Positions 6,917 through 14,038 of a stretch of DNA of 21,775 bases are shown here, piece by piece. The stretch is from Chloroflexota bacterium (GTDB lineage Bacteria; Chloroflexota; Limnocylindria; Limnocylindrales; CSP1-4), in contig JAKAMV010000056.1 in the NCBI GenBank assembly GCA_021812735.1, positions 1 through 21,775 on the forward strand, given 5' to 3'. The notes under the pieces are model-generated. The model was not told the DNA's origin. It saw nothing but the letters and a program-made list of their open reading frames with translations, and did not search any database. Position 1 is the first letter of the stretch. Every line of letters starts with the position of its first letter. Made by a program: the position numbers and the translations under genes.

Positions 6917-7746
6917 GCCGGGTCGCGTTCGCCGAGGCGCCGGAGCGGCGAGTCGCCTCGCGCGACGGCACGCCGGTCGCGGTCTTCGGACTTGGCCGGT
7001 CCAGGAGCGGCACGCGTCCGCTGCTGCTGGTCCACGGGACGTCCGGGGACCACCGCACCTGGCGTGTGGCCGGGCCGATCCTTGCGCAGCGGCGCCGGGT
7101 GGCTGCCATGGACCGGCGGGGCCGGGGCGACTCGGGCGACGCCGCTGCGTGGGCGGTCGAGCGCGAGGTCGAGGACGTGGCAGTCGTGGCGGAGGCCCTC
7201 GCTGCCGAATCCGGCGCGTCGGTCGACGTCGTCGGGCACTCGCTCGGCGGACGGCTCGCGCTCGCCGCGGCACTCCAGACGCCCGCGATCAGGCGCGTCG
7301 CGGTCTACGAGGCGATGGTCTCCCGCAGCGCGGCCGAGCCGGCGCTGGTGGCCGAACTGCGATCGAGGCTGGACGCCGGCGACCTCGACGGGCTGCTGGC
7401 AGCCTTCATGACCGATGTGGTGGGCATGCCCGCCGAGGAGTTGACGGCCTTCCGCGCCGACCCGATCTGGGAGCGTCGGGCGGGAGCTGGCCCGACGATC
7501 GTCCGCGAGCTCGAGGCCGCGGTCTCGGCGCCCGCGCTCGCTCTCGAGGCGCTCGCGCGGGTGCGCGTCCCGGTCCTGCAGCTGGTGGGCTCCGCATCGC
7601 CCTCGCGGTTCCTCGACGGGGCCCGCGCCCTCGCTACCCGCCTCGCCGACGGGCGGCTCGAGGTCATCGACGGCGCGCGCCACGGCGCCCACCACAGCCA
7701 CGCCGCGGAGTTCTGCGCGCGGGTCGAGGCGTTCCTCGACGACTGA
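6913..7746 (+). CDS. Alpha/beta hydrolase
   Basis: A 277-residue alpha/beta-hydrolase. LLLVHGTSGDHRTW (37-50) holds the oxyanion-hole HG, VVGHSLGGRLAL (107-118) the nucleophile Ser110 in a G-x-S-x-G elbow, and GARHGAHHSH near the C-terminus the catalytic His (about 257). The acid residue is not obvious: the usual G-[DS]-x-S-P turn reads VGSASPSRF. Start is GTG at 6913, overlapping the pgl stop (GTGA), so it is the last translationally coupled gene of the zwf operon. Substrate is unknown; its place suggests an ester or lactone linked to sugar metabolism, but that is inference. Confidence 0.88.
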   Translation: MSRVAFAEAPERRVASRDGTPVAVFGLGRSRSGTRPLLLVHGTSGDHRTWRVAGPILAQRRRVAAMDRRGRGDSGDAAAWAVEREVEDVAVVAEALAAESGASVDVVGHSLGGRLALAAALQTPAIRRVAVYEAMVSRSAAEPALVAELRSRLDAGDLDGLLAAFMTDVVGMPAEELTAFRADPIWERRAGAGPTIVRELEAAVSAPALALEALARVRVPVLQLVGSASPSRFLDGARALATRLADGRLEVIDGARHGAHHSHAAEFCARVEAFLDD

Positions 7747-7859
7747 GGCGCCCGGGTGCCAGACTCCGGCGATCGAGATCGTCGGCTGGCGCATCCTCGG
7801 CCTGATCGCGGGCGGCAACCTCGCCTCGGATCGTCGGGCGTGCGGAGCGTCCGGGGCTG

Positions 7860-7879
7860 CCTGCCGACGATCGGGCAGG
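7860..7879. terminator. Possible hairpin terminator after the zwf operon
   Basis: CCTGCC (7860-7865) pairs with GGCAGG (7874-7879) over an 8-base loop, 114 bases after the hydrolase stop. There is no T-run, so an intrinsic terminator is only possible. The 194-base gap 7747-7940 otherwise shows nothing firm. Confidence 0.25.
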
Positions 7880-7928
7880 GCTGACGCGGCCGAGCGGCCG
7901 CCGCCCTCCCGGCAACGGGGGAACGGAC

Positions 7929-7934
7929 TACCAT
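7929..7934 (+). promoter_or_regulatory. Possible -10 element of gltA, leaderless arrangement
   Basis: TACCAT ends six bases before the ATG at 7941, which would place transcription start at or next to the A of the ATG. No ribosome site of its own is visible between them and no clear -35 is seen. Confidence 0.5.
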
Positions 7935-7940
7935 CGTCCC

Positions 7941-9059
7941 ATGACCGATCTCGCGCCGGCTCCCGCTGACAACCGCCCCTACTCCCCCGGCCTCGAGGGG
8001 GTCATTGCAGGTGAATCCTCGCTCTCCTACATCGATGGTGAGCGCGGCCGACTGCTCTACCGCGGCTACCCCATCGGGGAGCTGGTCAAGGGCGGGTCGT
8101 ATGCGGCGGTGGCGGAGCTGCTCTGGACGGGCGAGTGGAGCCCCGGGGCGAAGCTGCCCTGCGAGCCGGTTTCGCCCGCGGTCCTGACGGCCCTCCGCGC
8201 GCTGCCGACCGATGCCCGGCCCATGGACGCGCTGCGGACGGCGGTGTCCGTCTGGGGCGCCGAGCACAACCCGAGCTGGCCCGCCACGGCAGAGCAGGCT
8301 CGTTCGCTGACGGCCTCGTCGCCCTCGGCGCTGGCCGCGTTCGCCAGGATCCGCCAGGGCCTGGAGCCCGTGGCCCCGGACCCGGACCTCGACGTCGTCC
8401 CCGGATTCCTGTACCAGCTCAAGGGCGAGCGGCCCTCCGACGAGAGCGCCCGCGCCCTCGACGCGTACTTCATCGTGGGCGCGGAGCACGGGTTCAACGC
8501 CTCCACCTTCACCGCCCGGGTCATCTCGTCCACGCGCTCGGACATCGCCTCGGCGGTGGCGGGCGCGATCGGCGCGATGAAGGGGCCGCTCCACGGCGGG
8601 GCCCCGTCCGAGGTGGTGGAGCAGATCCACGAGGTGGGCTCCCCGGAGCGGGCCGAGGAGTGGGTGCGCGCCTCGGTGGCCCAGGGGATCCGGCTGATGG
8701 GCTTCGGCCACCGCGTGTATCGCGCCTACGACCCGCGTGCGGCCGCCCTGCGCGAAGTGGCCGAGTCGATGGAGCACAAGCCCGACTGGCTGGCGCTCGC
8801 GATCGCGGTGGAGGACGTGGCGCTGCGCGTCCTGGCCGAGAAGCACCCCGACCGCGCGCTCAAGACCAACGTCGAGTACTACGCCGCGCCGGTGCTGATG
8901 GGCGTCGGCCTCACGCCAGACCTGTTCCCCGCCACCTTCGCGCTGGCCCGGCACGCCGGCTGGACCGCCCACGCGATCGAGCAGGGCGCGGCCAACCGAC
9001 TCATCCGGCCGGACGTCCGGTACATCGGGCCGGCGGAGCGGCACCTGCCGGGAGCGTAG
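7941..9059 (+). CDS. Citrate synthase (or close 2-methylcitrate synthase-type paralogue)
   Basis: Condenses oxaloacetate with acetyl-CoA to citrate at the entry of the TCA cycle. The 372-residue protein carries the small-type citrate synthase signatures: SYIDGERGRLLYRGYPI (29-45), EHGFNASTF (182-190), GPLHGGAP with catalytic His218, GFGHRVYR with His257, and an RLIRPDVRYIGP end. At the position of the catalytic Asp, normally in an N-V-D-[FL]-Y motif, it reads TNVEYYAAP with Glu312. That could be a conservative change of a subgroup, so 2-methylcitrate synthase or another paralogue is not excluded. It appears to be transcribed on its own. Confidence 0.93.
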   Translation: MTDLAPAPADNRPYSPGLEGVIAGESSLSYIDGERGRLLYRGYPIGELVKGGSYAAVAELLWTGEWSPGAKLPCEPVSPAVLTALRALPTDARPMDALRTAVSVWGAEHNPSWPATAEQARSLTASSPSALAAFARIRQGLEPVAPDPDLDVVPGFLYQLKGERPSDESARALDAYFIVGAEHGFNASTFTARVISSTRSDIASAVAGAIGAMKGPLHGGAPSEVVEQIHEVGSPERAEEWVRASVAQGIRLMGFGHRVYRAYDPRAAALREVAESMEHKPDWLALAIAVEDVALRVLAEKHPDRALKTNVEYYAAPVLMGVGLTPDLFPATFALARHAGWTAHAIEQGAANRLIRPDVRYIGPAERHLPGA

Positions 9060-9090
9060 CGTCCACGGCGAACTGACCAGGGCGAGGAAC

Positions 9091-9113
9091 CGCCGGCCGG
9101 GCGCCGACCGGCG
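9091..9113. terminator. Possible hairpin after citrate synthase
   Basis: CGCCGG (9091-9096) pairs with CCGGCG (9108-9113) over an 11-base loop, 32 bases after the stop. No T-run follows, so only a weak candidate. Confidence 0.3.
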
Positions 9114-9174
9114 ATAGGATCGCGCCCGCACCAACCGCGCCGGACGGCACGGGTGCGCACGGGCAGCGCGGCCG

Positions 9175-9180
9175 TATCCT
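9175..9180 (+). promoter_or_regulatory. Possible -10 element of the LCP gene, leaderless arrangement
   Basis: TATCCT ends six bases before the GTG at 9187, the same geometry as upstream of citrate synthase. No ribosome site intervenes. Confidence 0.5.
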
Positions 9181-9186
9181 TCGGCT

Positions 9187-9672
9187 GTGACCGACCCGAC
9201 CGTGCCGAACTCGCCGATCGACGACAGCGACCCGCCGCCCGCCGCCGGCACGCGCCCCCCGTCTGCGGCACGCCTCCTGCTCCTGGCGGCCATCTTCCCC
9301 GGCCTGCCGCACCTGCTCCGCGGACGCCGGGGCTGGGCCGCGCTGCTCGGCCTGCCGGTCATCCTGCCCGTGTTCGCCCTCGCCGTCCTGGCAGCGGCCA
9401 CCGGCGGGACCTCGCTGGCCGCCCGCCTGCTCGACCCCGCCGTGCTGAGCGGGCTGATCGTCGTGCAGGTCGTGCTGCTCCTGTGGCGTCTGGCCGCCAT
9501 CGGCGCGGTACGCGTGCTGACGCCCGTCCGCGCCCGCGCCACGACCGCCGCCGCGCTCCTGGTCGCTGTCGCCATCGTCGTCGGGCCGCAGGTGGTGGCG
9601 GTCAATCTCACGGCCGATGCCCGCGATGCGGCGGCTGCGGTGTTCGAGCCCGTGGACGAGGGCGGCGCCTAG
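9187..9672 (+). CDS. Membrane-anchor half of an LCP-family protein, interrupted by TAG
   Basis: Encodes 161 residues: a short Pro-rich N-terminus, then about four hydrophobic segments (roughly 28-46, 50-70, 85-108 and 120-140, with the basic turn LLRGRRGW between the first two). It ends at TAG (9670-9672). The next codon continues in the same frame with a Pro/Ala-rich linker straight into the LCP domain at 9799. Multi-helix N-terminal anchors ahead of LCP domains are familiar in this kind of genome, so I read the two halves as one broken gene, 9187-10836. Taken alone it would be an unannotated membrane protein. GTG start chosen by the -10-like TATCCT six bases upstream. Confidence 0.75.
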   Translation: MTDPTVPNSPIDDSDPPPAAGTRPPSAARLLLLAAIFPGLPHLLRGRRGWAALLGLPVILPVFALAVLAAATGGTSLAARLLDPAVLSGLIVVQVVLLLWRLAAIGAVRVLTPVRARATTAAALLVAVAIVVGPQVVAVNLTADARDAAAAVFEPVDEGGA

Positions 9673-9798
9673 GTCCCCGACGCCACCCCGCCGCCGATCG
9701 CCTCCAACGACCCCGACTTCGCGGCGGGCACACCGCCGCCCTCGCCCGACGCCTCCGCGCCCCCGTCCGCCTGGCCGACCGCGTCGCCCACGCCCGGG
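9673..9798 (+). other. In-frame linker between the two LCP halves
   Basis: Forty-two codons with no stop, in frame with both halves, reading VPDATPPPIASNDPDF and then Pro/Ser/Ala-rich sequence up to GVPRINVLL. This is the extracytoplasmic linker expected between anchor and catalytic domain, and shows that coding character continues directly past the TAG. Confidence 0.65.
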
Positions 9799-10836
9799 GT
9801 GCCGCGCATCAACGTGCTGCTGATCGGCGTGGACGCCGGCGTCGGCCGGAACACGTTCGCCACCGACACCATGATCGTGGCCTCGCTCGACCCGGTGGCC
9901 AAGACCGTGTCGATGGCCTCGGTGCCGCGCGACATGGTGGACGTCCCGCTGCCCGATGGCCGCACGTTCAAGCCGAAGCTCAACAGCCTGGTCTCGTACG
10001 TGAACTGGAACAGGTCCAAGTTCCCGGGCGCCAAGGACGGCGAGTCCGTCCTGGCGTCGGCGATCGGGACGCTTCTCGGCATCAAGATCGACCTGTGGGC
10101 AGAGGTCAATCTCGGCGGTTTCGCCGCTCTCGTGGACTCGGTCGGCGGGATCAACATCAAGGTGACCAGCGCCTTCTGCGACTACCGGTACAAGGAGTAC
10201 GGGGTCGACGGCTTCCAGATCTCGCCCGGCTGGTGGCACATGAGCGGCGACCAGGCCCTCGCCTACGCGCGCGTCCGGAAGGCCGCCGGCGAGAGCGACT
10301 TCACGAGGGCCGCCCGCCAGCAGGAGGTCATCGCCGCCATCCGCGACCGCATCGTGCGCGGCGGCTTCCTCGACGACCCGTCCAAGTTCCTCGCGTCGGC
10401 GGGCCAGACCGTGCGCACCAACATCAGCCCCTCGCTCATCGCGGACTGGGTGGACGCGGCGAGCGGCGTCGGCCGCGCCGACGTGTACCGGATCGTCGTC
10501 GGCCATCCGTACGTCAAGGCCGGCTCCGACGCCCGGGGGTCCATCCAGATCCCGAACGTCCCCATGATCCGCGCCATGGCGGCCAAGCTCTTCACGCCCG
10601 CGGGAGTGGTCCCGACGGGCTTCGACACGATGCCCTCCAACGGCAGCGGAGCGACAAGGCAGGCGTCGTCGTCCTCGGACTGCGGCCGCAAGCCCGCGCC
10701 GACCCCCACGCCGAAGCCGTCCCGGGCGCCCACCGCTGCGCCGAGCGCGTCGCTCGAGCCGACCTCGTCCGAGTCCGCTGCGCCGACCCCGGCCGACGCG
10801 ACGCCGCCGCCGGCCGGGGAGACGCTGGCCCCCTAG
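9799..10836 (+). CDS. LytR-CpsA-Psr (LCP) family glycopolymer ligase domain
   Basis: LCP enzymes attach wall polymers (teichoic acid, arabinogalactan, capsule) to peptidoglycan at the outer membrane face. This part has the domain in order: INVLLIGVDAG near the start, TDTMIVASLDPVAKTVSMASVPRD, then LVDSVGGINIKV, YARVRKAAGESDFTRAARQQEVI, and a C-terminal Pro/Ala/Thr tail. Conserved Arg and Asp residues of the pyrophosphate site (VPRD, ARVRK, DFTRAARQQ) are visible. Counted from the GTG at 9799 (345 aa) it has no signal peptide or membrane helix and no ribosome site, so it could not reach its place of action alone. It is best read as the downstream half of the gene starting at 9187. Confidence 0.88.
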   Translation: MPRINVLLIGVDAGVGRNTFATDTMIVASLDPVAKTVSMASVPRDMVDVPLPDGRTFKPKLNSLVSYVNWNRSKFPGAKDGESVLASAIGTLLGIKIDLWAEVNLGGFAALVDSVGGINIKVTSAFCDYRYKEYGVDGFQISPGWWHMSGDQALAYARVRKAAGESDFTRAARQQEVIAAIRDRIVRGGFLDDPSKFLASAGQTVRTNISPSLIADWVDAASGVGRADVYRIVVGHPYVKAGSDARGSIQIPNVPMIRAMAAKLFTPAGVVPTGFDTMPSNGSGATRQASSSSDCGRKPAPTPTPKPSRAPTAAPSASLEPTSSESAAPTPADATPPPAGETLAP

Positions 10837-10875
10837 CGCAAGCCGTAGGGGCCGGTGCCGGCGGTCGACTGCCAG

Positions 10876-10910
10876 CCGCCGCTGTCTGTTCGCGCGCGAC
10901 AGGGCGGCGG
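10876..10910. terminator. Candidate bidirectional terminator between convergent LCP and EamA genes
   Basis: CCGCCGCTGTC (10876-10886) pairs imperfectly with GACAGGGCGGCGG (10898-10910), with a small bulge. A second inverted repeat, GATCGCG (10969-10975) with CGCGATC (10987-10993), lies further along the same 189-base gap. No T-run is present. The convergent position makes a transcription end plausible. Confidence 0.4.
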
Positions 10911-11025
10911 AGGGCTTACGCGGCAGCCGGGCGACCGGGCGCACGCGCCGCGCGATCCCAGGGAGGTTGATCGCGCGGCTGTCCGTCGCGATCCGGTGGC
11001 GGGAGTGGTGGCGCCCGAGCCCTGG

Positions 11026-11799
11026 CTAGGCGGACGTCCCGACGCCGATCAGGGCGATCGCCGCCACCGTGAGCACGATCCCCGCGACGTGGCTGCGGGT
11101 GACCCTCTCGTGGAGCAGCACGAGGGCGAGGAGCACGGTGGTGACCGGGTAGAGCGACGAGAGGATCGTCGCCACCGCGAGCGCGCCGACCTGGGCGGCG
11201 GAGATGAAGGCGACATTGCCGAGCATGTCCAGCACGCCGATCACCGACAGCTTCGCCAGGTCGGGCCGCTGGAGCCGCCACGGCTGGCGCCATGCGACGA
11301 TGAGCGTGACGAGGACCACCGACTGGACGAGCCGCAGAACCACCAGCGGGCCGAACTGCCCGGCGTCCGAGAGCTGGCCGATGCAGATGTTGAACCCGCC
11401 GATCGCCATGCCCGCGAGCAGCGCCCACTCGATCCCCGACGGACGGTCGGTGCCGTGGCCCGGCGCGCGGGTCACGAGCACCACGGCGAGCAGCGCGACG
11501 ACGATCCCGGCGACGGTGGCAGCCGTGGGCACGCCCTCGAGCGCGAAGCCGACGAGCACGGGCACGACGGCGCCGATCACCCCCGTCGTGGGCGCCACCA
11601 CGCCCATCCGCCCGACCGCGAGGCCCCGGTACAGCGACGTCATGCCCACCACGCCGCACAGCCCCGCGCCAACCGACCACACGAGGTCGGGCCCGGTGGG
11701 GACCGGCTCCCCCCGCACGATCGCGATGGCAAGCGCCACGGCCATGCCGACCGCCTGCGTCACGGCGACCACACCGAACAGCGGCGCGCGGCGGCTCAT
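11026..11799 (-). CDS. EamA/DMT-family transporter
   Basis: A drug/metabolite-transporter family membrane protein with about nine to ten hydrophobic helices in two EamA repeats; the second carries LSSLYPVTTVLLALVLLHERVTRSHVAGIVL, the typical E-R motif near a helix end. From the only conventional start (ATG 11799) it has 257 residues and lacks most of helix 1. The frame stays open upstream and reads ATVVLGLTSAIAWGAGDFGG directly before that ATG, a good helix 1, yet contains no ATG, GTG or TTG. An ATT at 11889 with GAGG nine bases upstream would give 287 residues, normal for the family. It follows the YhaN-like gene. Substrate unknown. Confidence 0.87.
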   Translation of the reverse strand: MSRRAPLFGVVAVTQAVGMAVALAIAIVRGEPVPTGPDLVWSVGAGLCGVVGMTSLYRGLAVGRMGVVAPTTGVIGAVVPVLVGFALEGVPTAATVAGIVVALLAVVLVTRAPGHGTDRPSGIEWALLAGMAIGGFNICIGQLSDAGQFGPLVVLRLVQSVVLVTLIVAWRQPWRLQRPDLAKLSVIGVLDMLGNVAFISAAQVGALAVATILSSLYPVTTVLLALVLLHERVTRSHVAGIVLTVAAIALIGVGTSA

Positions 11800-11881
11800 C
11801 AGGCCGCCGCCGAAGTCGCCGGCGCCCCATGCGATCGCGGAGGTGAGCCCGAGGACGACGGTGGCGAAGCCGGGTCCGAGC

Positions 11882-14038
11882 TCAGGAATCGGCGACCGCC
11901 TCGGGTCCGCCCAGCGCGATCACCCGGTCGGCGACGCTGTCGTACCGCGCCGAGGTGGTGAGGTAGATCACCTGGAAGTCCGCGGCCACCTCGCGGAGCA
12001 CGGCCAGCGCGCGCTCGGCCCGCTCGTCGTCGAGCGCCACGAGCGGGTCGTCGAGGATCAGCGGCGGGCGGCGGTCGCCGGTCGCGAGCCGCACGAGGCC
12101 GAGTCTTGCAGCCAGGTAGACCGCGTCGAGCGTGCCGCGCGAGAGTTCGGCGACGGGCACCCAGTCGCCGCGCTCCGTCGAGCGCAGCTCGAAGCCCAGG
12201 CCGTCGTCCTCGATGCGCACCTCGCGGTACCGCCCGCCGGTGATCCGGTCCACATCGCCCACCATGCGGCGCTCGAGGAAGCGGGTGGCCCTGGCCATGG
12301 TGGCCCGTTCTGCCGTGTCGAGCTCGGCCAGCGTGCGGGACAGGATCCGCTCCCGCCGCCGCAGCGCGGCGAGGTCTGCCCGCCACCCCGCCAGCCGCTC
12401 GGCCATGCCCGCCACATCCTCGGCATCGACCGGGTTCTGCTCGACGCGGGCCCGGGCTGCCGCCTCGTCGTCGCGGGCACGGTCGGCCACGCCTTCCGCG
12501 TCCCTGACCTCCACCTCGAGGCGCTCCCGGGCCCGGGGCTCCTTCGCGATGGGCCCGAGCGCCTCGAGCGCTGCCGTCGTCGAGTCGATGTCGGCGACGG
12601 CAGCGTCGCGCTTCGACGGCAGCGTGTCGGGGTGCTCGTCGCCGGTGAGGCCGGCCAGGCGGGCACGACCGGTGTTGATGCGCTCGACGTGCGCGGTCTC
12701 GGCGGCCAGCCGTTCCTCGGCTTCCGCCGTTCCCGGCAGCTCGAGCTTGGCGAGCGCCTCCTCGCGCTCGCTGCGGTCCCGCTTCAGCTCCTCCTCCATG
12801 TCGGAGCGGCCGCGGAGCCGCCGCGACACCTCCTCGACCTTCATCTGGCGCGTCACGCGGTCCGCGTTGCGTTCGCGGAGGGCAAGCCAGGCGACCGCGA
12901 GTCCCGCCAGGGCGATGACGCCGCCGACGGACCCGGGGGCGATCCCGAGGTCGACCACGCCCGCGAGCCCGGCGCCCGTGCCCAGGACGGCGACCAGCAC
13001 GCCGATCGCCGCCAGCGCAACGCCGATCCGGGACCGGGGCTGCCACTTGCGCTCGGGCGGCAGCTCGAAGTTGACCTGCACCTCGCTCGAGAGCGCCTCC
13101 TCGAGGGTGGCGATCCGCGTCGCCAGGGCCCGGAGCCGCTCCACTGCGGGGCGGAGCTCGGCGAGCGGCATCGGCGACGGGTGCGTCCGATCCAGCTCGG
13201 CGAGCTCGTCGCGCAGCGCGATGGCCTCGACATAGCGGGTGTTGCGGGCCTGGGCGTCGGCGAGCTCGGCGTGGAGGCGCTCGGCCTGGCGGGCCTTCTC
13301 CAGCTGTGCCCGCCGCTCGGCGAGGGCCGAGTCAGCGTCGGTCCTGCGGTCCTTCGCTGTGGTGTGGGCCTCGCGATCGCGTTCGAGGCGGGCGAGACCG
13401 TCCTCGCCGGCGGACAGACGGCGCTCGGCGTCGGCCACGGCTTCGGCGGCGGTGCCCAGCCGGCCCGGCCCGCCGTTGCGCGGGGCGAGGTCGGCCATGG
13501 CGGCGGCAAGGCGCCGCCTGGCGCGCGCAGTGCTGCGGTCGGCACCGCTCATCGTGGCGGTGAGCCGCTCGCGCAGGGCGGCCTCGTCGCGCTCGAGCCC
13601 GGCGAGCTCGGCCTGGCGCACCGACGCCGTGGACCGCAGGAACGCCTCGGTGGGCAGACCGGACAGCGCGGCCAGTGCCTCGTCGACGCGCGCGGCGTCG
13701 GCGCTGACCTCGCCGTCGAGCTCCAGGCGGGTGGTGCCGGCGTCGCCCGCGAACACCTTGGCCAGGCGGCCCTCGTGGAGCCCGCCGTCGTCGTCGTCCC
13801 AGGTGAAGGTGATGGCCACGGCCGGGGCGGCCGCAGCGCCGGAGCCCCAGCTGCGGAGCACCGCGAGGTCCGGCGCGGTGCTCATCGCCGGTCGGGTGAG
13901 GACCAGCTCCAGCGCCCGCTGGAGCGTGGACTTGCCCGACTCGTTGGGGCCGCGCAACACCGTCAGTCCGGGATCGAGCGTCCACTCGGCATCCCTGTGG
14001 GGGCCGACGTTCCGCAGCGACAGGCTCGTGATCCTCAC
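11882..14038 (-). CDS. YhaN-like SMC/Rad50-type ATPase with central membrane hairpin
   Basis: A 718-residue ATPase. N-terminal half-domain: MRITSLSLRNVGPH and Walker A GPNESGKST (30-38), with a Q-loop-like TASVRQAEL (137-145). Residues about 140-320 and 395-590 are long charged, heptad-like coiled coils. Between them two hydrophobic segments (about 338-362 and 368-388) form a likely membrane hairpin where Rad50 would have its hook. C-terminal half: signature ELSRGTLDAVYLAARL (631-646) and Walker B PPLILDDPLVALDD (658-671). YhaN of Bacillus acts with YhaO in double-strand-break processing; the same role is inferred here. Its ATG overlaps the stop of the nuclease gene by four bases, so the two are coupled. 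Confidence 0.9.
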   Translation of the reverse strand: MRITSLSLRNVGPHRDAEWTLDPGLTVLRGPNESGKSTLQRALELVLTRPAMSTAPDLAVLRSWGSGAAAAPAVAITFTWDDDDGGLHEGRLAKVFAGDAGTTRLELDGEVSADAARVDEALAALSGLPTEAFLRSTASVRQAELAGLERDEAALRERLTATMSGADRSTARARRRLAAAMADLAPRNGGPGRLGTAAEAVADAERRLSAGEDGLARLERDREAHTTAKDRRTDADSALAERRAQLEKARQAERLHAELADAQARNTRYVEAIALRDELAELDRTHPSPMPLAELRPAVERLRALATRIATLEEALSSEVQVNFELPPERKWQPRSRIGVALAAIGVLVAVLGTGAGLAGVVDLGIAPGSVGGVIALAGLAVAWLALRERNADRVTRQMKVEEVSRRLRGRSDMEEELKRDRSEREEALAKLELPGTAEAEERLAAETAHVERINTGRARLAGLTGDEHPDTLPSKRDAAVADIDSTTAALEALGPIAKEPRARERLEVEVRDAEGVADRARDDEAAARARVEQNPVDAEDVAGMAERLAGWRADLAALRRRERILSRTLAELDTAERATMARATRFLERRMVGDVDRITGGRYREVRIEDDGLGFELRSTERGDWVPVAELSRGTLDAVYLAARLGLVRLATGDRRPPLILDDPLVALDDERAERALAVLREVAADFQVIYLTTSARYDSVADRVIALGGPEAVADS

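Noticed and set aside
7770..7840. Protein-like stretch EIVGWRILGLIAGGNLAS after the alpha/beta hydrolase
   Set aside because: Too short, with no start codon or ribosome site and no family I recognise; most likely chance or an old remnant.
9001..10944. Minus-strand open frame of about 650 codons over the LCP region
   Set aside because: Gly/Arg/Asp-rich shadow of the plus-strand gene with no family motif.
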